DNA of 64,000 nt from Globodera rostochiensis. Lineage: Eukaryota > Nematoda > Chromadorea > Rhabditida > Heteroderidae. This document shows, piece by piece, positions 1-9,599 of the stretch; position 1 is the stretch's first letter; every line of letters starts with the position of its first letter. Location of the stretch: NCBI GenBank assembly GCA_018350325.1, contig JAEVLN010000007.1:2137109-2201108 (forward strand), written 5' to 3'. Both the position numbers and the translations under genes were made by a program. The notes beneath the pieces are model-generated. The model had not been told where the DNA came from. It saw only the letters and a program-made list of their open reading frames with translations, and ran no database searches.

Positions 1-477
1 GCTTAAGCCTAAGCCTAACAAACCCCAAGCCAGGTTGGCTTAGGCCTAAGCTAGGCATAGGTCCAGTACTGGACCGAATCGGCAATCGTGGTGGGCTTTG
101 GACGAGTTAGCCGCCAAACTTGATTTTTGGAAATTTAAATTTTTGACCAAATGTTCGGATTCTGGTTCGGGGTTGGGAATTGGTTGTAACAGAGGTCAGA
201 ATCGGATTTTTAGACCCCAAAAACCTCCAGAAACATGTTTTGCATGAACATTTAATAATCACTGACGCATTTTCCACTGACGCATTTTCCGGGAGCCACT
301 CAAGCGGGTTCGAACCCAGTAGCAACATCCAACTTGTCAAAAAGACAAACCACTAAACCATTGATTTAATTGGGTGATATCACTAAAAAGGGACTGTAAT
401 TTTTTGTCAAAAAGTTCGTCTCAAAGAAAATTCAAGTAAATCAATATAATCCATTACAATTGTGATACATTTTTTGA
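1..477. repeat. Dispersed degenerate repeats, no gene
   Basis: The stretch from about 110 to 245 belongs to a repeat family seen again near 13.45, 17.34, 44.6, 45.0, 56.0-56.4 and 61.2 kb, recognisable by a core reading roughly TTCGAATTCGGGTYNGGGGTT followed by a second half about colour-coded 'gattcggattttacgacc'-like sequence. The family is AT-rich outside the core and can give accidental open frames. No protein homology is visible. Confidence 0.45.
298..365 (-). repeat. tRNA-like SINE head
   Basis: On the minus strand the sequence reads TTTAGTGGTTTGTC (box A-like) and, about 40 bases on, GGGTTCGAACCCGC (box B). The same arrangement occurs near 42.02 and 54.65 kb. It lacks a full cloverleaf, so a tRNA-derived SINE or tRNA relic is likelier than a working tRNA. 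Confidence 0.4.
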
Positions 478-642
478 GTGAACAAACGCGATAAAATATC
501 GCAACTTTTCGATACGATATTTTGATAAATATCGGTATCGAAAAATCGAATTAATAGTTTTTCTCCGATACTATATTTCGATACAAATATCGCGTTATAT
601 CGCGATATATATCGAAATATCGTATCGTGCCGAACACTAGTG
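478..642. repeat. ATCG-rich palindromic repeat, possible MITE
   Basis: The block is made of overlapping palindromes (TATCGATA, ATATCGCGATAT, CGATATTTCG) and ends with GCCGAACACTAG. A shorter relative with the same right end lies at 42090-42156, and another ATCG-rich block at 49252-49300. The left end was not resolved and no clear target duplication was found. It sits just upstream of the linker-exon remnant at 699-764 and may have replaced that gene's first exon. Confidence 0.4.
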
Positions 643-651
643 GTGACTAAC

Positions 652-830
652 AAAAATGTATGTAAATATCGAAATATTTAACTTAACTTACTACGTAGAG
701 AATTCAGATGCATCGCCACAAACCAACACAAAACTCATTCCTGGCAATGCTGAAACAAACGCAGGTAACACTGCGAAATAATAATTGTCTATAAATTAAT
801 TTAAGCTTAGGAACATCATTTAAGCTCTCC
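652..830 (+). pseudogene. Remnant of secreted-peptide gene (linker exon only)
   Basis: Bases 699-764 form an exon with a 3' splice site (ACGTAG) and a 5' splice site (GCAG|gtaac). It encodes NSDASPQTNTKLIPGNAETNA-like sequence, clearly related to the second exon of the secreted genes at 45.1 kb and 52.8 kb. The surrounding introns match as well: gtgactaacaaaaat upstream and cttaggaacatcat downstream both recur at 45.06-45.24 kb in reverse orientation. The signal-peptide exon expected 100-200 bases upstream is absent, because an ATCG-rich repeat lies there. The downstream exon reads into a stop at once. I see a decayed copy, not an active gene. Confidence 0.6.
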
Positions 831-977
831 AATTAACAAGGATTTTCGGAAGAAAAAAAAGTTTAATTTTTATAATAAAATGAATAAATCCCTAGTCAGT
901 TTTATTTTCGTCATCTGAATATCATTTTGGTAAGCAAAAAGTACGTGTTTCCATGAAATAATAAATACAATTATTAG

Positions 978-1682
978 GGCTAACCCCTGACAATCAATGG
1001 GCTCCATGTCCCCCGAGTCCTGCGCGCTTTATTACCAGACCATTGCACGAACCCTTGATTGTCCAGTTTATTGAAGGGCAATTGGGTAAACATTGTTCTG
1101 TTAAAGTAATTTTAAAAAGGTTTATATAAAGAGATCACAAAATTTTGATTTAACTTCTTTTCAGTGAATCGCACTGTTTTAGCTGTTGGGCCAATTCCAA
1201 AAATTAATTCCGGCATTTTCTTCTTTGAAGTAGAAATATTAGCGAAAGGAAGGTAACTAGTATATTATAAAACATTGAAGTATGATTATATTTAGCATTG
1301 TTTCAATTGGACTTTGTACAGACAAAAAGCAATTTCTTCTAAAGTTCGGACCAGCTAGTATCGGCGACGTCATCGGATGCGGCCTAAATTTGGCAAAAAA
1401 AACCAAATTCTACACATTGAACAAACGGCGTTTGGGTGAGAAATAAAAATGTTAAAAATTAAAGAGAAATTCACTTTTAAGAAATACACTAAATTGTAAA
1501 TTGTTACCTAACTAATTTATGCGTTTTTATTGTTTGATTTTGCAGAATTTACCGATTCGTTTGTCCATTCTGCCGCCGACAATTGGTATCCATGCGTTTC
1601 GCTGAAAAATATTACCGACAAAATTGAAGCGAACTTTGGATCGAAAGAATTCAAATTCAACTTAGCCAATGAGAGAAAGTGA
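978..1682 (+). pseudogene. Truncated SPRY-domain gene
   Basis: Four SPRY-type exons can be followed: 978-1085, 1165-1252, 1295-1435 and 1546-1682, with canonical splice sites and compatible phases, ending KFNLANERK-stop. Recognisable SPRY blocks are PIPKINSGIFFFEVEIL, GDVIGCGLNLA and KIEANFG. The third exon is much shorter than in relatives: after SIGL it jumps directly to FGPASIGDVIGCG. The roughly 40 residues carrying the variable loop ([16 protein letters not shown] to the EGKPKF region) are missing. No start codon, signal peptide or coiled-coil exon is visible upstream. The frame is otherwise open, so it could be expressed as part of a larger gene, but a domain with its core loop deleted is probably not a working SPRY fold. 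Confidence 0.65.
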
Positions 1683-2438
1683 AAAACGAGTATTTATGGT
1701 TATGCTGTATAGCGATTAGAACGGTTATCATTTTTTCGGTGTAGATCAAAGCATTTTAACAATTCATTTGTTTCTGAATTTGTCATTTAACTTTTAGGGG
1801 TTTACTATAAAATTCACTTTTTTGGTGTATTCAAATTCAACAACGGTCAACTACTTCTTTAGACAGGGAGGGATTAATCCGAAAACAGAACATTAATTTC
1901 AAATAAGGACACTCAAATCTTGACTTTTTCAGCAATTTCCATTCAACAGTTTTGGAATCGGATACTTTCTTTTTGTTATCACAATTCTAGGGTCACCATT
2001 GCAAATTTCAAAATTTATGATGAAAAAAGATTAATTCGCAAAAGTGAGGTCGTGTCCCCCGTTTTTGTGTCAACATTTGCCCAAAGAAAAGTCCATTCAA
2101 TTTTTAAGATAATTCCAACTTTCAGTCTATAAATACATTTGAATCATAACGGTTAAAAGTTAATTTTATCATTTTTAACTAAAATTTAGAATTTGTATTA
2201 AATAAACATGCAAATTTCGACCGAATGAACTTTTTACTCTTATTACTTTGGGAATTTTTTAATTATTTTCAAAACAAAAAAGCAGTAAATAGTAAGTTAA
2301 TTATCCGAATTTTAGGTGTTGTCTCCTTATTTTTCGAATTTTCAGAAAGTACCGCCCACTAATTGGAAAGGGAACAATTTTGGAAGATAAAAGTTTATTT
2401 GCCACTAGATTTATTACCGAATAAATTAAAGTAAAAAA
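1683..2438. other. Intergenic; flank shared with 30.1-30.4 kb
   Basis: No gene is supported. The part around 2070-2150 (text such as caacatttgccc and cagtctataa) resembles 30230-30330, upstream of another SPRY gene, so this is probably a duplicated SPRY flank. Confidence 0.35.
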
Positions 2439-2822
2439 ATGAATAATAATACAACAATGATTTTGTTGCTCACTTTCATAGTTTTCATTTACCCAACGCT
2501 TTCAAAGGTATTTATTTATTAATCAATTTAAAATCTTTGAAATCGCTATCAGAATCTTCCTGTTGAACCGGTTATTGGCTTTGGCTCAGTGGCATTAAGA
2601 GCTATTGCGTTCCCTAATCCAACTTTTGAGCAAATTGGGTTTAAATGGAATAAAAGCATCGCTAACCGAACAATCCATATTTCGCCATTTTACCATAATG
2701 TTGTACTTATTGCCATGTTGTCAATGACGTCAAATTATTTGCCAAACTTGCTGATCAGACTGCCCCAAGCTGATGAATTGCCAGCATGGCGAGCAGCTGA
2801 ATCAGCCAACTCAGAAATTTAA
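2439..2822 (+). CDS. Small predicted secreted protein, two exons
   Basis: Exon 1 (2439-2507) encodes a 23-residue start with a hydrophobic stretch (MILLLTFIVFIYPTLSK) that looks like a signal peptide ending near the exon border. A 45-base intron (gtattt...tatcag) follows, then exon 2 (2553-2822) with an open frame to a stop, giving about 112 residues. The mature part contains NLPVEPVIGFGSVALRAIA and RLPQADELPAW. It has no cysteines and I recognise no family. The ATG follows an A-rich context (AAAAAAATG). The start was chosen because it is the first Met before the hydrophobic segment and the frame joins without adjustment. It lies between SPRY debris and a tandem-repeat block and could be a pioneer secreted protein of a parasite. 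The function is unknown. Confidence 0.5.
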
Positions 2823-3105
2823 TTCTCCAACTCCAATTAGAACTCTTTATTCTCTCTCCTTTCTCCCTTGGGAAACGATTATGCACGGGGAAGCGATTAT
2901 CTTACCCGCTAGTGACGGAACAGTCCGATGAAACGCGCAAATGCCATCTGGATGTGTTTTTGCATGGCAATTTGGAACGATTTTTGCGTTTTAGATGGCT
3001 GATATTACTCCCGAAATTTTTACTATTAGCCATGGATTTTTAAACTTTTGATAAGAATGAACGGATAAATTTTATCCAAATGATGTTTGAAAACACAACA
3101 AATTG
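2823..3105. other. Intergenic
   Basis: No gene, RNA or repeat structure is recognised here. Confidence 0.3.
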
Positions 3106-3109
3106 TATA

Positions 3110-3420
3110 AATCAGGGATGGGCGGAATTCCGACTTCCGAAGTTCCGACTTCCGAGTTCCGACATTTTTTGGGCTCGGAATTCCGAGTTCCGACTTCCGA
3201 AAATTTTTGACAATGCGGAATTCCGAGTTCCGACTTCCGAAATTTTAAGGAAAAAATCGGAACTTTTTTCGGAAGTGTTACCCATTTTTGCAAAAAATGA
3301 CAATTTGTGTCGATTTTGAACACAATGCCAAATTAAATTTAAAAAATCCTTAATTTAATATCTTTTGCAAAGCGCGCATTCCCAATACGTATATGTCTCA
3401 GTGGTTAAGCAGTTTCGTGA
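3110..3420. repeat. TTCCGA/CGGAATTCCGAG tandem array plus conserved tail
   Basis: The array is built from near-palindromic units such as CGGAATTCCGAGTTCCGACTTCCGA. It is followed by a fixed tail (aaaaatcggaacttttttcgg, caatttgtgtcgattttgaac) and then a tRNA-like segment. The tail is repeated almost identically at 3955-4137. Long frames on both strands are by-products of the repeat. Confidence 0.7.
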
Positions 3421-3460
3421 CTTATGTTGGGTTCTATTCCCCCGAGTGAAAACTCATTAT
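3388..3460 (+). repeat. tRNA-like SINE head
   Basis: A box A-like TGTCTCAGTGGTTAAG is followed about 30 bases later by box B-like GGTTCTATTCCCCCGAGTG. Similar pairs lie at 25920-25985 (GGCTCAGTGGTTTA and GAGTTCTACTCCGAG) and, truncated after box A, at 4115-4140. The order 'array, A-rich tail, tRNA-like head' suggests a composite non-autonomous retroelement. Confidence 0.45.
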
Positions 3461-3789
3461 ATGTTTTTAATTTAAGTCTTTTTATTGATTCTTAGTCATC
3501 GCTCAAAAACCCTTATAAAATTGCCAAACCCAAAAATAAAGCCCCTACAAATTTTAACCTTTTTAAAAAATTCTTTTCCCTGCGGCGCCGCTAGTCCACC
3601 CAACAAAAACCTTTAATAAAAAGCCATAAAATTTTCAATTTCAGGAATTTTTGAACCTAAAATTAAAAAATGTTCAAAAACTTTTTTTTTGCAATCAAAC
3701 AAGTCAATTGTTTAATTTAATTGTTAAATGTTTGTTGTTTTATTGTTTTTGGTTCGTAAATTGATTTATTCAAGTCAAGGCAACATATT

Positions 3790-4137
3790 TAAGAAAATTT
3801 TTAAAACTTCCGAGTTCCGACTTCCGAATTCCGAGTTCCGGCATTTTTTGGGCTCGGAATTCCGAGTTTCGACTTCCGAAAACTTTTTAAGGCCCGGAAT
3901 TCCGAGTTCCGACTTCCGAGTTCCGACATTTTTTGGGCTCGGAATTCCGAGTTCCGACTTCCGAAATTTTAAGGAAAAAATCGGAACTTTTTTCGGAAGT
4001 GTTACCCATTTTTGCAAAAAATGACAATTTGTGTCGATTTTGAACACAATGCCAAATTAAATTTAAAAAATCCTTAATTTAATATCTTTTGCAAAGCGCG
4101 CATTCCCAATACGTATATGTCTCAGTGGTTAAGCAGT
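3790..4137. repeat. Second copy of the TTCCGA array and tail
   Basis: It has the same unit as at 3110-3300 with more repeats. Bases 3955-4137 match 3240-3417 nearly base for base. The copy stops within the tRNA-like head at GCAGTTTCGT. The two copies are direct repeats about 715 bases apart. Confidence 0.7.
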
Positions 4138-4813
4138 TTCGTAATTTGGCGTCATTGAGGAGGAATTTACTGGACAATTTCAGGTGCTTAAGCAACTTTG
4201 GATAAGAAATTGGACTTGGGGGGTCTTAGTAAAAATGGTGTTTTCTGGATGAATTCGGGTGGAAGTAGGTGTGCAAATCGTAGTCACCGAAAAGTCGAGC
4301 AATCCCCAAAGACGGCATTATTATTCCTCGCGTTTGAGAGCTCACGGCTCTCCTATTGAAGGGTTCGGCATATAATTCCTTTGTGTCTGAGTTCTTACGA
4401 TGAGAGCAAAATCTTGAGTCTCACTTTTATTTATAATCACAACAAAGGAAATGCTAAGCAACTCATTAAAGGAAATATAGAATGATGTCTATAAAAGATT
4501 GGGCACACAGATTAGGAAAAAAACCGAGTTACGGGTCCAGCATTCCTCTCGGCCTTCGAGAAAGTCTGCATGCCATATCGTCTGCCCGATACGTCTCCAT
4601 GGGCTCTTGCCCATAATCACACGACCGCCGCCATCGTTCCCACGTCCAGCTACCACCGTATCCTCACCTCATTTGCCGCGCCGTCAACTCCAACATTAAC
4701 AGCTCCACTGACAGTTCTGCGGCGCATCTTCTCCTTTCCACTCGCGACCCAGTTATCGCACCAAATAGTCCACCCGCATTTGGTGCTTTGGCCCCGGCTT
4801 TTTCCACAGGCCT
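4138..4813. other. Intergenic
   Basis: The segment from about 4560 to 4860 is more GC-rich and open in several frames, but no family is recognised and no convincing exon structure is visible. Confidence 0.25.
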
Positions 4814-5011
4814 TCAGGGCAGGGCCAGTCCAAATCCATCCGCAAAAGCTTGGATTTTAGCCCTCAGCTCGTTTTGAAGTTGGGCTAGCATCTTTGCGAT
4901 GTCTTTCTTCAACTCCTCGTTGTGCGTGTGTCATTTTTGCCCCTTGCTCTCGAGAAAGGCCTTTTCCATTTTCTCCAGCTTGTTTGTTGCTGGGGGAATA
5001 TTTTCAGTCAT
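4814..5011 (-). pseudogene. Coiled-coil fragment with internal stop, possibly gag-like
   Basis: Reading the minus strand from ATG at 5011 gives MTENIPPATNKLEKMEKAF..., then an in-frame TGA, then a heptad-rich stretch including EELKKDIAKMLAQLQNELR, and a stop at 4814. The segment is strongly helical and charged. This is compatible with the N-terminal coiled coil of a retroelement gag or with a stray coiled-coil gene. No protease, reverse transcriptase or LTRs are seen nearby. I can only call it a broken open frame. Confidence 0.35.
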
Positions 5012-6113
5012 TACAATTTATAAAACGGAAGGTCTGTTGAAACGTTAACGAATTAAAAGTGTACGGTTCGGGATAAGAAAAGGAGCGATGCACATGGGAG
5101 GGTATGTTTTATAAATAACTGAAAAATTATGTGCAATGAAGTGCCCGTGCCAGCGGCCTGCTTAAAACTGGCGCGTTGGGCCCCTGCTCTCTTTTATTTG
5201 GTCCAAATGGGCGGTGCTGGCTGCGTACTGCCCTCAATTTCTAACTACCACATGCAACATCGCATCTCGGGGGCTAAATTTGTTTCTCGATTGTTTGGTT
5301 CCTTAATCCACACAGTCGTCACCCAACAAATCACAGGTTGATAGAGTATATTTTGATACAGCTGTATAAACTTTTTTTGGGTCATTTTGGTAGCCCTTCA
5401 ACTTCCAATTTTGCGTAATTCGTTTCGAAAATTCGAGGCTTGGAATTTGGAAGTAAATGTGAATGTGTTCCTCAAAGTTGCGCGGGTCTTTCAACAGTGG
5501 GATGAAGTGAAGCCGTTTTGCCCCGCTTCCGTTGATCAGTTCATGAGCGATGGAAGCAAGCAGTGCTTCAATTGCGTTTTCCTATAAATTAGAGTGAGTC
5601 GGCAACGGCATCGGTCGAAAAATTGCCAGTTTATTGGACTCACGGTCCGGCTTGGAAAACCGGGTCGGGAATTGCCGTTGTCAATCCCGACCACAGGCTG
5701 CAGTGGATACCCGAGCCCCAAACCGAGTCTCTTTCTCGATTTGAAGGAAGAAATTGAGTCGGGAGGAAAATCGACCCTCCCCCAACCAGAGACTTAACAT
5801 TAAATTTTTAATTCATATTGTCTGAAATGTGCTCGCCGTCCTCATTCTGTCGGATTGCACTTTGTTGATGTTTGTTGCCGAATTCCATGAAAGAAATTTG
5901 TTCCATTCCGTTCATATTCGACATTGCTCCAAATGTGATTGAAAAATTGTTGGTCCTTTTGTATCTTAAATGAGCGTTTTCCATCACAATTTCTCTAATC
6001 ATTAAGGTTCAGAAAAATAATATTCCCGGGTCAAATATTTGTTAATCGTTCGCCCGCCCGCCCGGCCGAACGCCCGCCCGACTCGGGCGCTCGTCTAAAT
6101 TCTACCAATCAAC
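5012..6113. other. Unresolved region with weak open frames
   Basis: Several short open frames occur on both strands (for example 5387-5587 on + and 5808-6002 on -). None shows a recognisable domain, and no consistent splice model emerged. Around 6045-6095 there is a short GC-rich CGCCCGCC array. Confidence 0.2.
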
Positions 6114-6205
6114 TAGCGATGCAAAATTTTTCGAACCCGACCGCAAGACGCGAGCTCTGGACCCAAAAACTCGAGACTTGAGACCGACCCTTTCGTGCAT
6201 CACTA
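6114..6205. mobile_element. 92-bp hAT-type MITE
   Basis: The element begins TAGCGATGCA and ends TGCATCACTA, imperfect terminal inverted repeats with the hAT-like TA..G start. It is bounded on both sides by CAATCAAC, an exact 8-bp target-site duplication (6106-6113 and 6206-6213). Its interior has GACGCGAGCTC and ACTCGAGACTTGAGACC. It is non-coding. Confidence 0.8.
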
Positions 6206-6297
6206 CAATCAACCATCTGATTCAACAAAGTTGATTATCCATAGGGCGTTTTTAAGATTTTCTAGGTCTCAATAAAAATTCCGAAGATTTTGATCTT

Positions 6298-6648
6298 TCA
6301 ATCCCGAATGTCCAAGCAATTTGTGCAACCCAATTTTGTGCAGTACTTTTCGCATTTTGTTGACACTTTATTGCAGGCGTCGACTTTCTCTTGCTCTTTC
6401 ACATCACCAAAAGTCTCGTCGATGTCATGCTGTATTTCGTACTTTTTACACGCATCTTCGTAGGGTGAAGAAATGATGACATTGAGCGTTATCTGGGCAA
6501 TTTCAGCGGGAAACACGATTTGCGTGCATTTGATGCCATAATGTTGCACAGGCAATGCCGTCGCAAGCAAAGCGCACTAACAAGGAAATTTGACAATAAA
6601 TATTCATTCGATTAGATGGTCGGGAATTGGAACAGGAACCGCCAGCAT
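6298..6648 (-). CDS. Possible small Cys-rich secreted peptide
   Basis: The main exon (6298-6576, minus) starts at a 3' splice site (CTTGTTAG) and reads CALLATALPVQHYGIKC, which looks like the end of a signal peptide. It continues to a C-terminal cysteine cluster (ACNKVSTKCEKYCTKLGC) and a stop. A very short upstream exon at 6640-6648 (ATG CTG GCG before GT) would join in phase 0 to give MLACALLATALP and a classical signal peptide, for about 95 residues with eight or so cysteines. The nine-base first exon is speculative and the true start could be elsewhere. No family is recognised. Cys-rich secreted peptides are typical of nematode gland products, but this is inference. Confidence 0.35.
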
Positions 6649-6649
6649 T

Positions 6650-8880
6650 TTTGGATAGAGATTATGCTAAGGTATACGCTTTGGAAATACCGACTAATGT
6701 GTCAGTCTCTACATTTTCGTAAATTTGATTAGAATCGTAGTATAATATCGTAATTTTGACAGTGCATTCTGTATTTATTCGGGCACCGGAACGACCGTAG
6801 AACTTCCGATCGGATTCTCTCTAATTTTAACCTTTTTCTTGCACCGTTTTGTCCCATCATCGTTCACGATGGCAGAATGAAGTTCCATTGCGATTATGCG
6901 ACTTGCCAAGTCGTAGCCTTCGGTCCATGCGCCCCATGAAATTGCTTGATGAAACTCTTTGAAAACGCTTAATTATTTTTTCTTCATTTAAAATGGTTAC
7001 CCCCCCCCCCCTCCCGACATTTGTGGACTGCAAATTTGCCAAAAATTTGGCGTTTTTACACTAGCCATTAGAGATCGGACTTTGCGAAAGAGAATTTCGA
7101 ACAAACCTCCGATTTTTACTAATTTCGGCCAATCCTTGAATGGCCGAAATGGATGTCTTTGAACTTTTAATTTCGTCTAATTAATGCTAGCCCATATAAT
7201 CTTTAGAGAGTTATTTCCTTTTTTTTAAATTTCCCATTTCTTTAGAGCACTTTTGATTGTTTGCGAAATTGTTACAGTGCATTTTGTAAGACAAACGTGG
7301 CACGCTATGCCACGACTTAATTAATTAGGCGGCACACCATAACATAAAAAAGGTGTCAGTGCCATTTTTTACGTCGAGACAAAACGTTAAAATTACCTCC
7401 AGAAATGTTCAGGTGCTTCGGCTCTTTGGTAAAACGAAAAGTGTCGTTCAATTCCATGCTACAATTAAAATGCATACTTTTTTTAAAAGGTAATTTTTAA
7501 TATTAAAAAATTTATTAATTTATTTGGCACTTTCTGCTTTAAATTCAAGGTCAAAAATACTAAAAACTCGAATTCTTTAATTATTTCTTAGTCAAATTTT
7601 TCAAATGTCAAGAGTGGCAAAAAAACCCTCAGAATCTTAAAATATTTTTTGTCACTTTTTCAGTTGGTGAAAATGCGGCCGGCCAATAACTAACATAAAG
7701 GACGATGATTCCATGGTCACGTGCCCATCGAATTCGGTGATTCTCAAGGCATTCAAACTTTTGAATTCGCCGTCCCGGGCACATTCATTGGCAATCAAAC
7801 CATTCCCGCCTTTCTCTTTAAATCTTCCGCCAACTTTCGATGTGCCAAATTTGGAGCTCAATTTGCTCTCATAGCATATCAGATGTTTAAATTGTAGGAA
7901 ATGCGTTAATGTGTAAATCCCGAATCCAAGAACCCCCTCGGGACCTGGACTCTCGAAAAACTCGGGATGTTTCGAACAACGCCTGATTTTTGTCCCAAAA
8001 TCCCATCTCGGTTTAGTTTCAATTCAAATCCCCTACCCAATCCCGAATTGCGGTCAACCGGAAAAAGGAAATTTTTATCGGGAGAACGCATTCCCTTTTT
8101 GGGGTAAATGTGCCGAAAACCCATTCCCCTTCCAATCTTAATGCCGACGGGTCCTGATTATTCGAATATAAAATTTTTAAATTATTTGCCTTTTGCAACC
8201 GGTTTTCAGTTTAAGTTGCCAGTTTTCCATTTCGCAATTGCTCCACGGATTTGGGTCCGGCAGTTCGCTACACAAATTAACAAATTTAAAGAAAATTCTT
8301 TTAAATTAAATTAAATTAATTACCCTCCATTGATTCGGTATGCTCCATTCAAAAGGTTAAAAAGGCTAAGAAGAAGCGCCAAATACATTCTTTTACTGGA
8401 CGTCAATTCTTTATTTTTACTAAAAGTATTGTTTAATGCAATTTGATTGAAAAATTTTTAAACTCAAATGAATGGTGGACGGCGAGCGAATGAATGAATG
8501 GAATAAGAATAGCTAAAAGCCCACCAATAAAGCTGAATCACCCACCCATTCGCTGTGTAATCTAAAACAACCATTTTTATTCTCAAATTTGATGAGCTCA
8601 TCGTTCGTTGACCACCGACAGATAAAACTGCGGTCAGTTCATCACTGGGCAATTTTGCTGTTTAGCAATATGAATTAAACATTCTGTTAACAATGACAAA
8701 AAATATGATGCCAAGGCTATAATATGTAGAAGATGTCGCCGCATTCCTCCGGAAATGATAATTTAGGGCGTGCATTTTGGAAATTGATCTATTCCTTTTG
8801 GAGTTAAAGCATTTGTCGTTTTAATTCATTATTCATAAATGAATGGAAAAATGACAACGTTTTGCCTTTTAAAGACGAAT
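6650..8880. other. Long intergenic region
   Basis: AT-rich sequence with a C-tract near 7002-7012. Minus-strand frames at 7652-7861 and 7906-8124 are open but not recognised, and the latter overlaps degenerate repeat text (cgggacctggactctcg). No exon model is supported. Confidence 0.25.
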
Positions 8881-8935
8881 CTTCTGCAGCTGCTGCGGGT
8901 GATCAGCGTATCTTAGTTGGTCGGTCCACAACATT

Positions 8936-9588
8936 AATCCTCCCTATTGTCTTTGGGGATACGGTAAACACCGTTTTCCGGATGGAAAGCTTTTCAAGCC
9001 GTTCGTTTTTGTATTAAATTTTCTGATTTTTCTTGTTGAATAATTCAGCTAACAAAATACAGTGAGAGATAGGCAAAATGGTAGCCCCGGGCAGGAATCG
9101 AACCCACGACCTTCGGTGCAGTGATCAGCTTCACACCCAGAACCAATGCTCTTACCGTCTGAGCTACCGGGGCGTCCCATTAGCCGTCCCTCTTATGAAC
9201 CTTATGCCCCCGCCATAGGCGTTTTAACCGTCCCAGCCAGCTGGACACGCTCGCTTCCTTACAATACACATCTCCAAAGCGACCCACACTCTGTTGAGCG
9301 ACAATTTAGAACATAATGAAGAGCAGAGGCAAAGAGATCATTACGGTGGGAGTGATTCAAAAGATTAAACATTATGATCGTGATCTGAAAACATTGTCCG
9401 GTCATTCGCAGGGAAAGGGCGTCATGGAGACCTTTTGGCTGCTGGGCCATGCCGAAAACGGCGCACTGCCCGCGAATAACGCGCAGGGCAGGCAACCGGC
9501 GACCAAAGCTGCCACGACGAGGATGAGGAAAATGTGCAGAAATTATATGCACTCTATGGAAAGTAGCACTGCCACTTGCGGATAGTGA
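8936..9588 (+). pseudogene. Guanylate cyclase relic (catalytic-domain C-terminus)
   Basis: Two pieces of a class III guanylate cyclase domain are visible. At about 8942-8990 the text gives PYCL, then after a small frame break GDTVNTVFRMES, matching the conserved CLFGDTVNTASRMES block. At 9412 a 3' splice site (TTCGCAG) is followed by GKGVMETFWLLGH, the conserved end of receptor-type guanylate cyclases, then a tail to a stop near 9585. The roughly 40 residues that should lie between are missing and a tRNA-like gene occupies the gap. Upstream catalytic motifs were not found. It is a decayed fragment. In nematodes such enzymes are mostly sensory receptors. Confidence 0.6.
9083..9173 (-). tRNA. 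tRNA or tRNA pseudogene, apparently with a short intron
   Basis: On the minus strand a perfect 7-bp acceptor stem (GCCCCGG/CCGGGGC) encloses a box A (TAGCTCAGACGG), a 5-bp anticodon stem (TTGGT/ACCGA), a variable loop and a T arm with box B (GGTTCGATTCC). The anticodon loop region is 24 nt, as expected for a 7-nt loop plus a 17-nt intron. The likely anticodon is TGG (Pro), but position 33 would be C instead of the usual T, so the identity is uncertain. A TTTT follows shortly downstream. It lies inside the cyclase relic. It may be an active gene or the head of a SINE. Confidence 0.6.
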
Positions 9589-9599
9589 CAATGTCATCG

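Noticed and set aside
3072..3323. Long open frames on both strands in the TTCCGA array
   Set aside because: They are produced by a short tandem repeat that is open in several frames; no protein family and no splice context.
3110..4010. CRISPR-like array
   Set aside because: Repeats are contiguous and variable without unique spacers, and the genome is eukaryotic.
4570..4860. 96-residue Thr/Pro-rich plus-strand frame
   Set aside because: Composition and lack of any exon support suggest chance openness in a GC-richer patch; the minus strand holds a coiled-coil fragment next to it.
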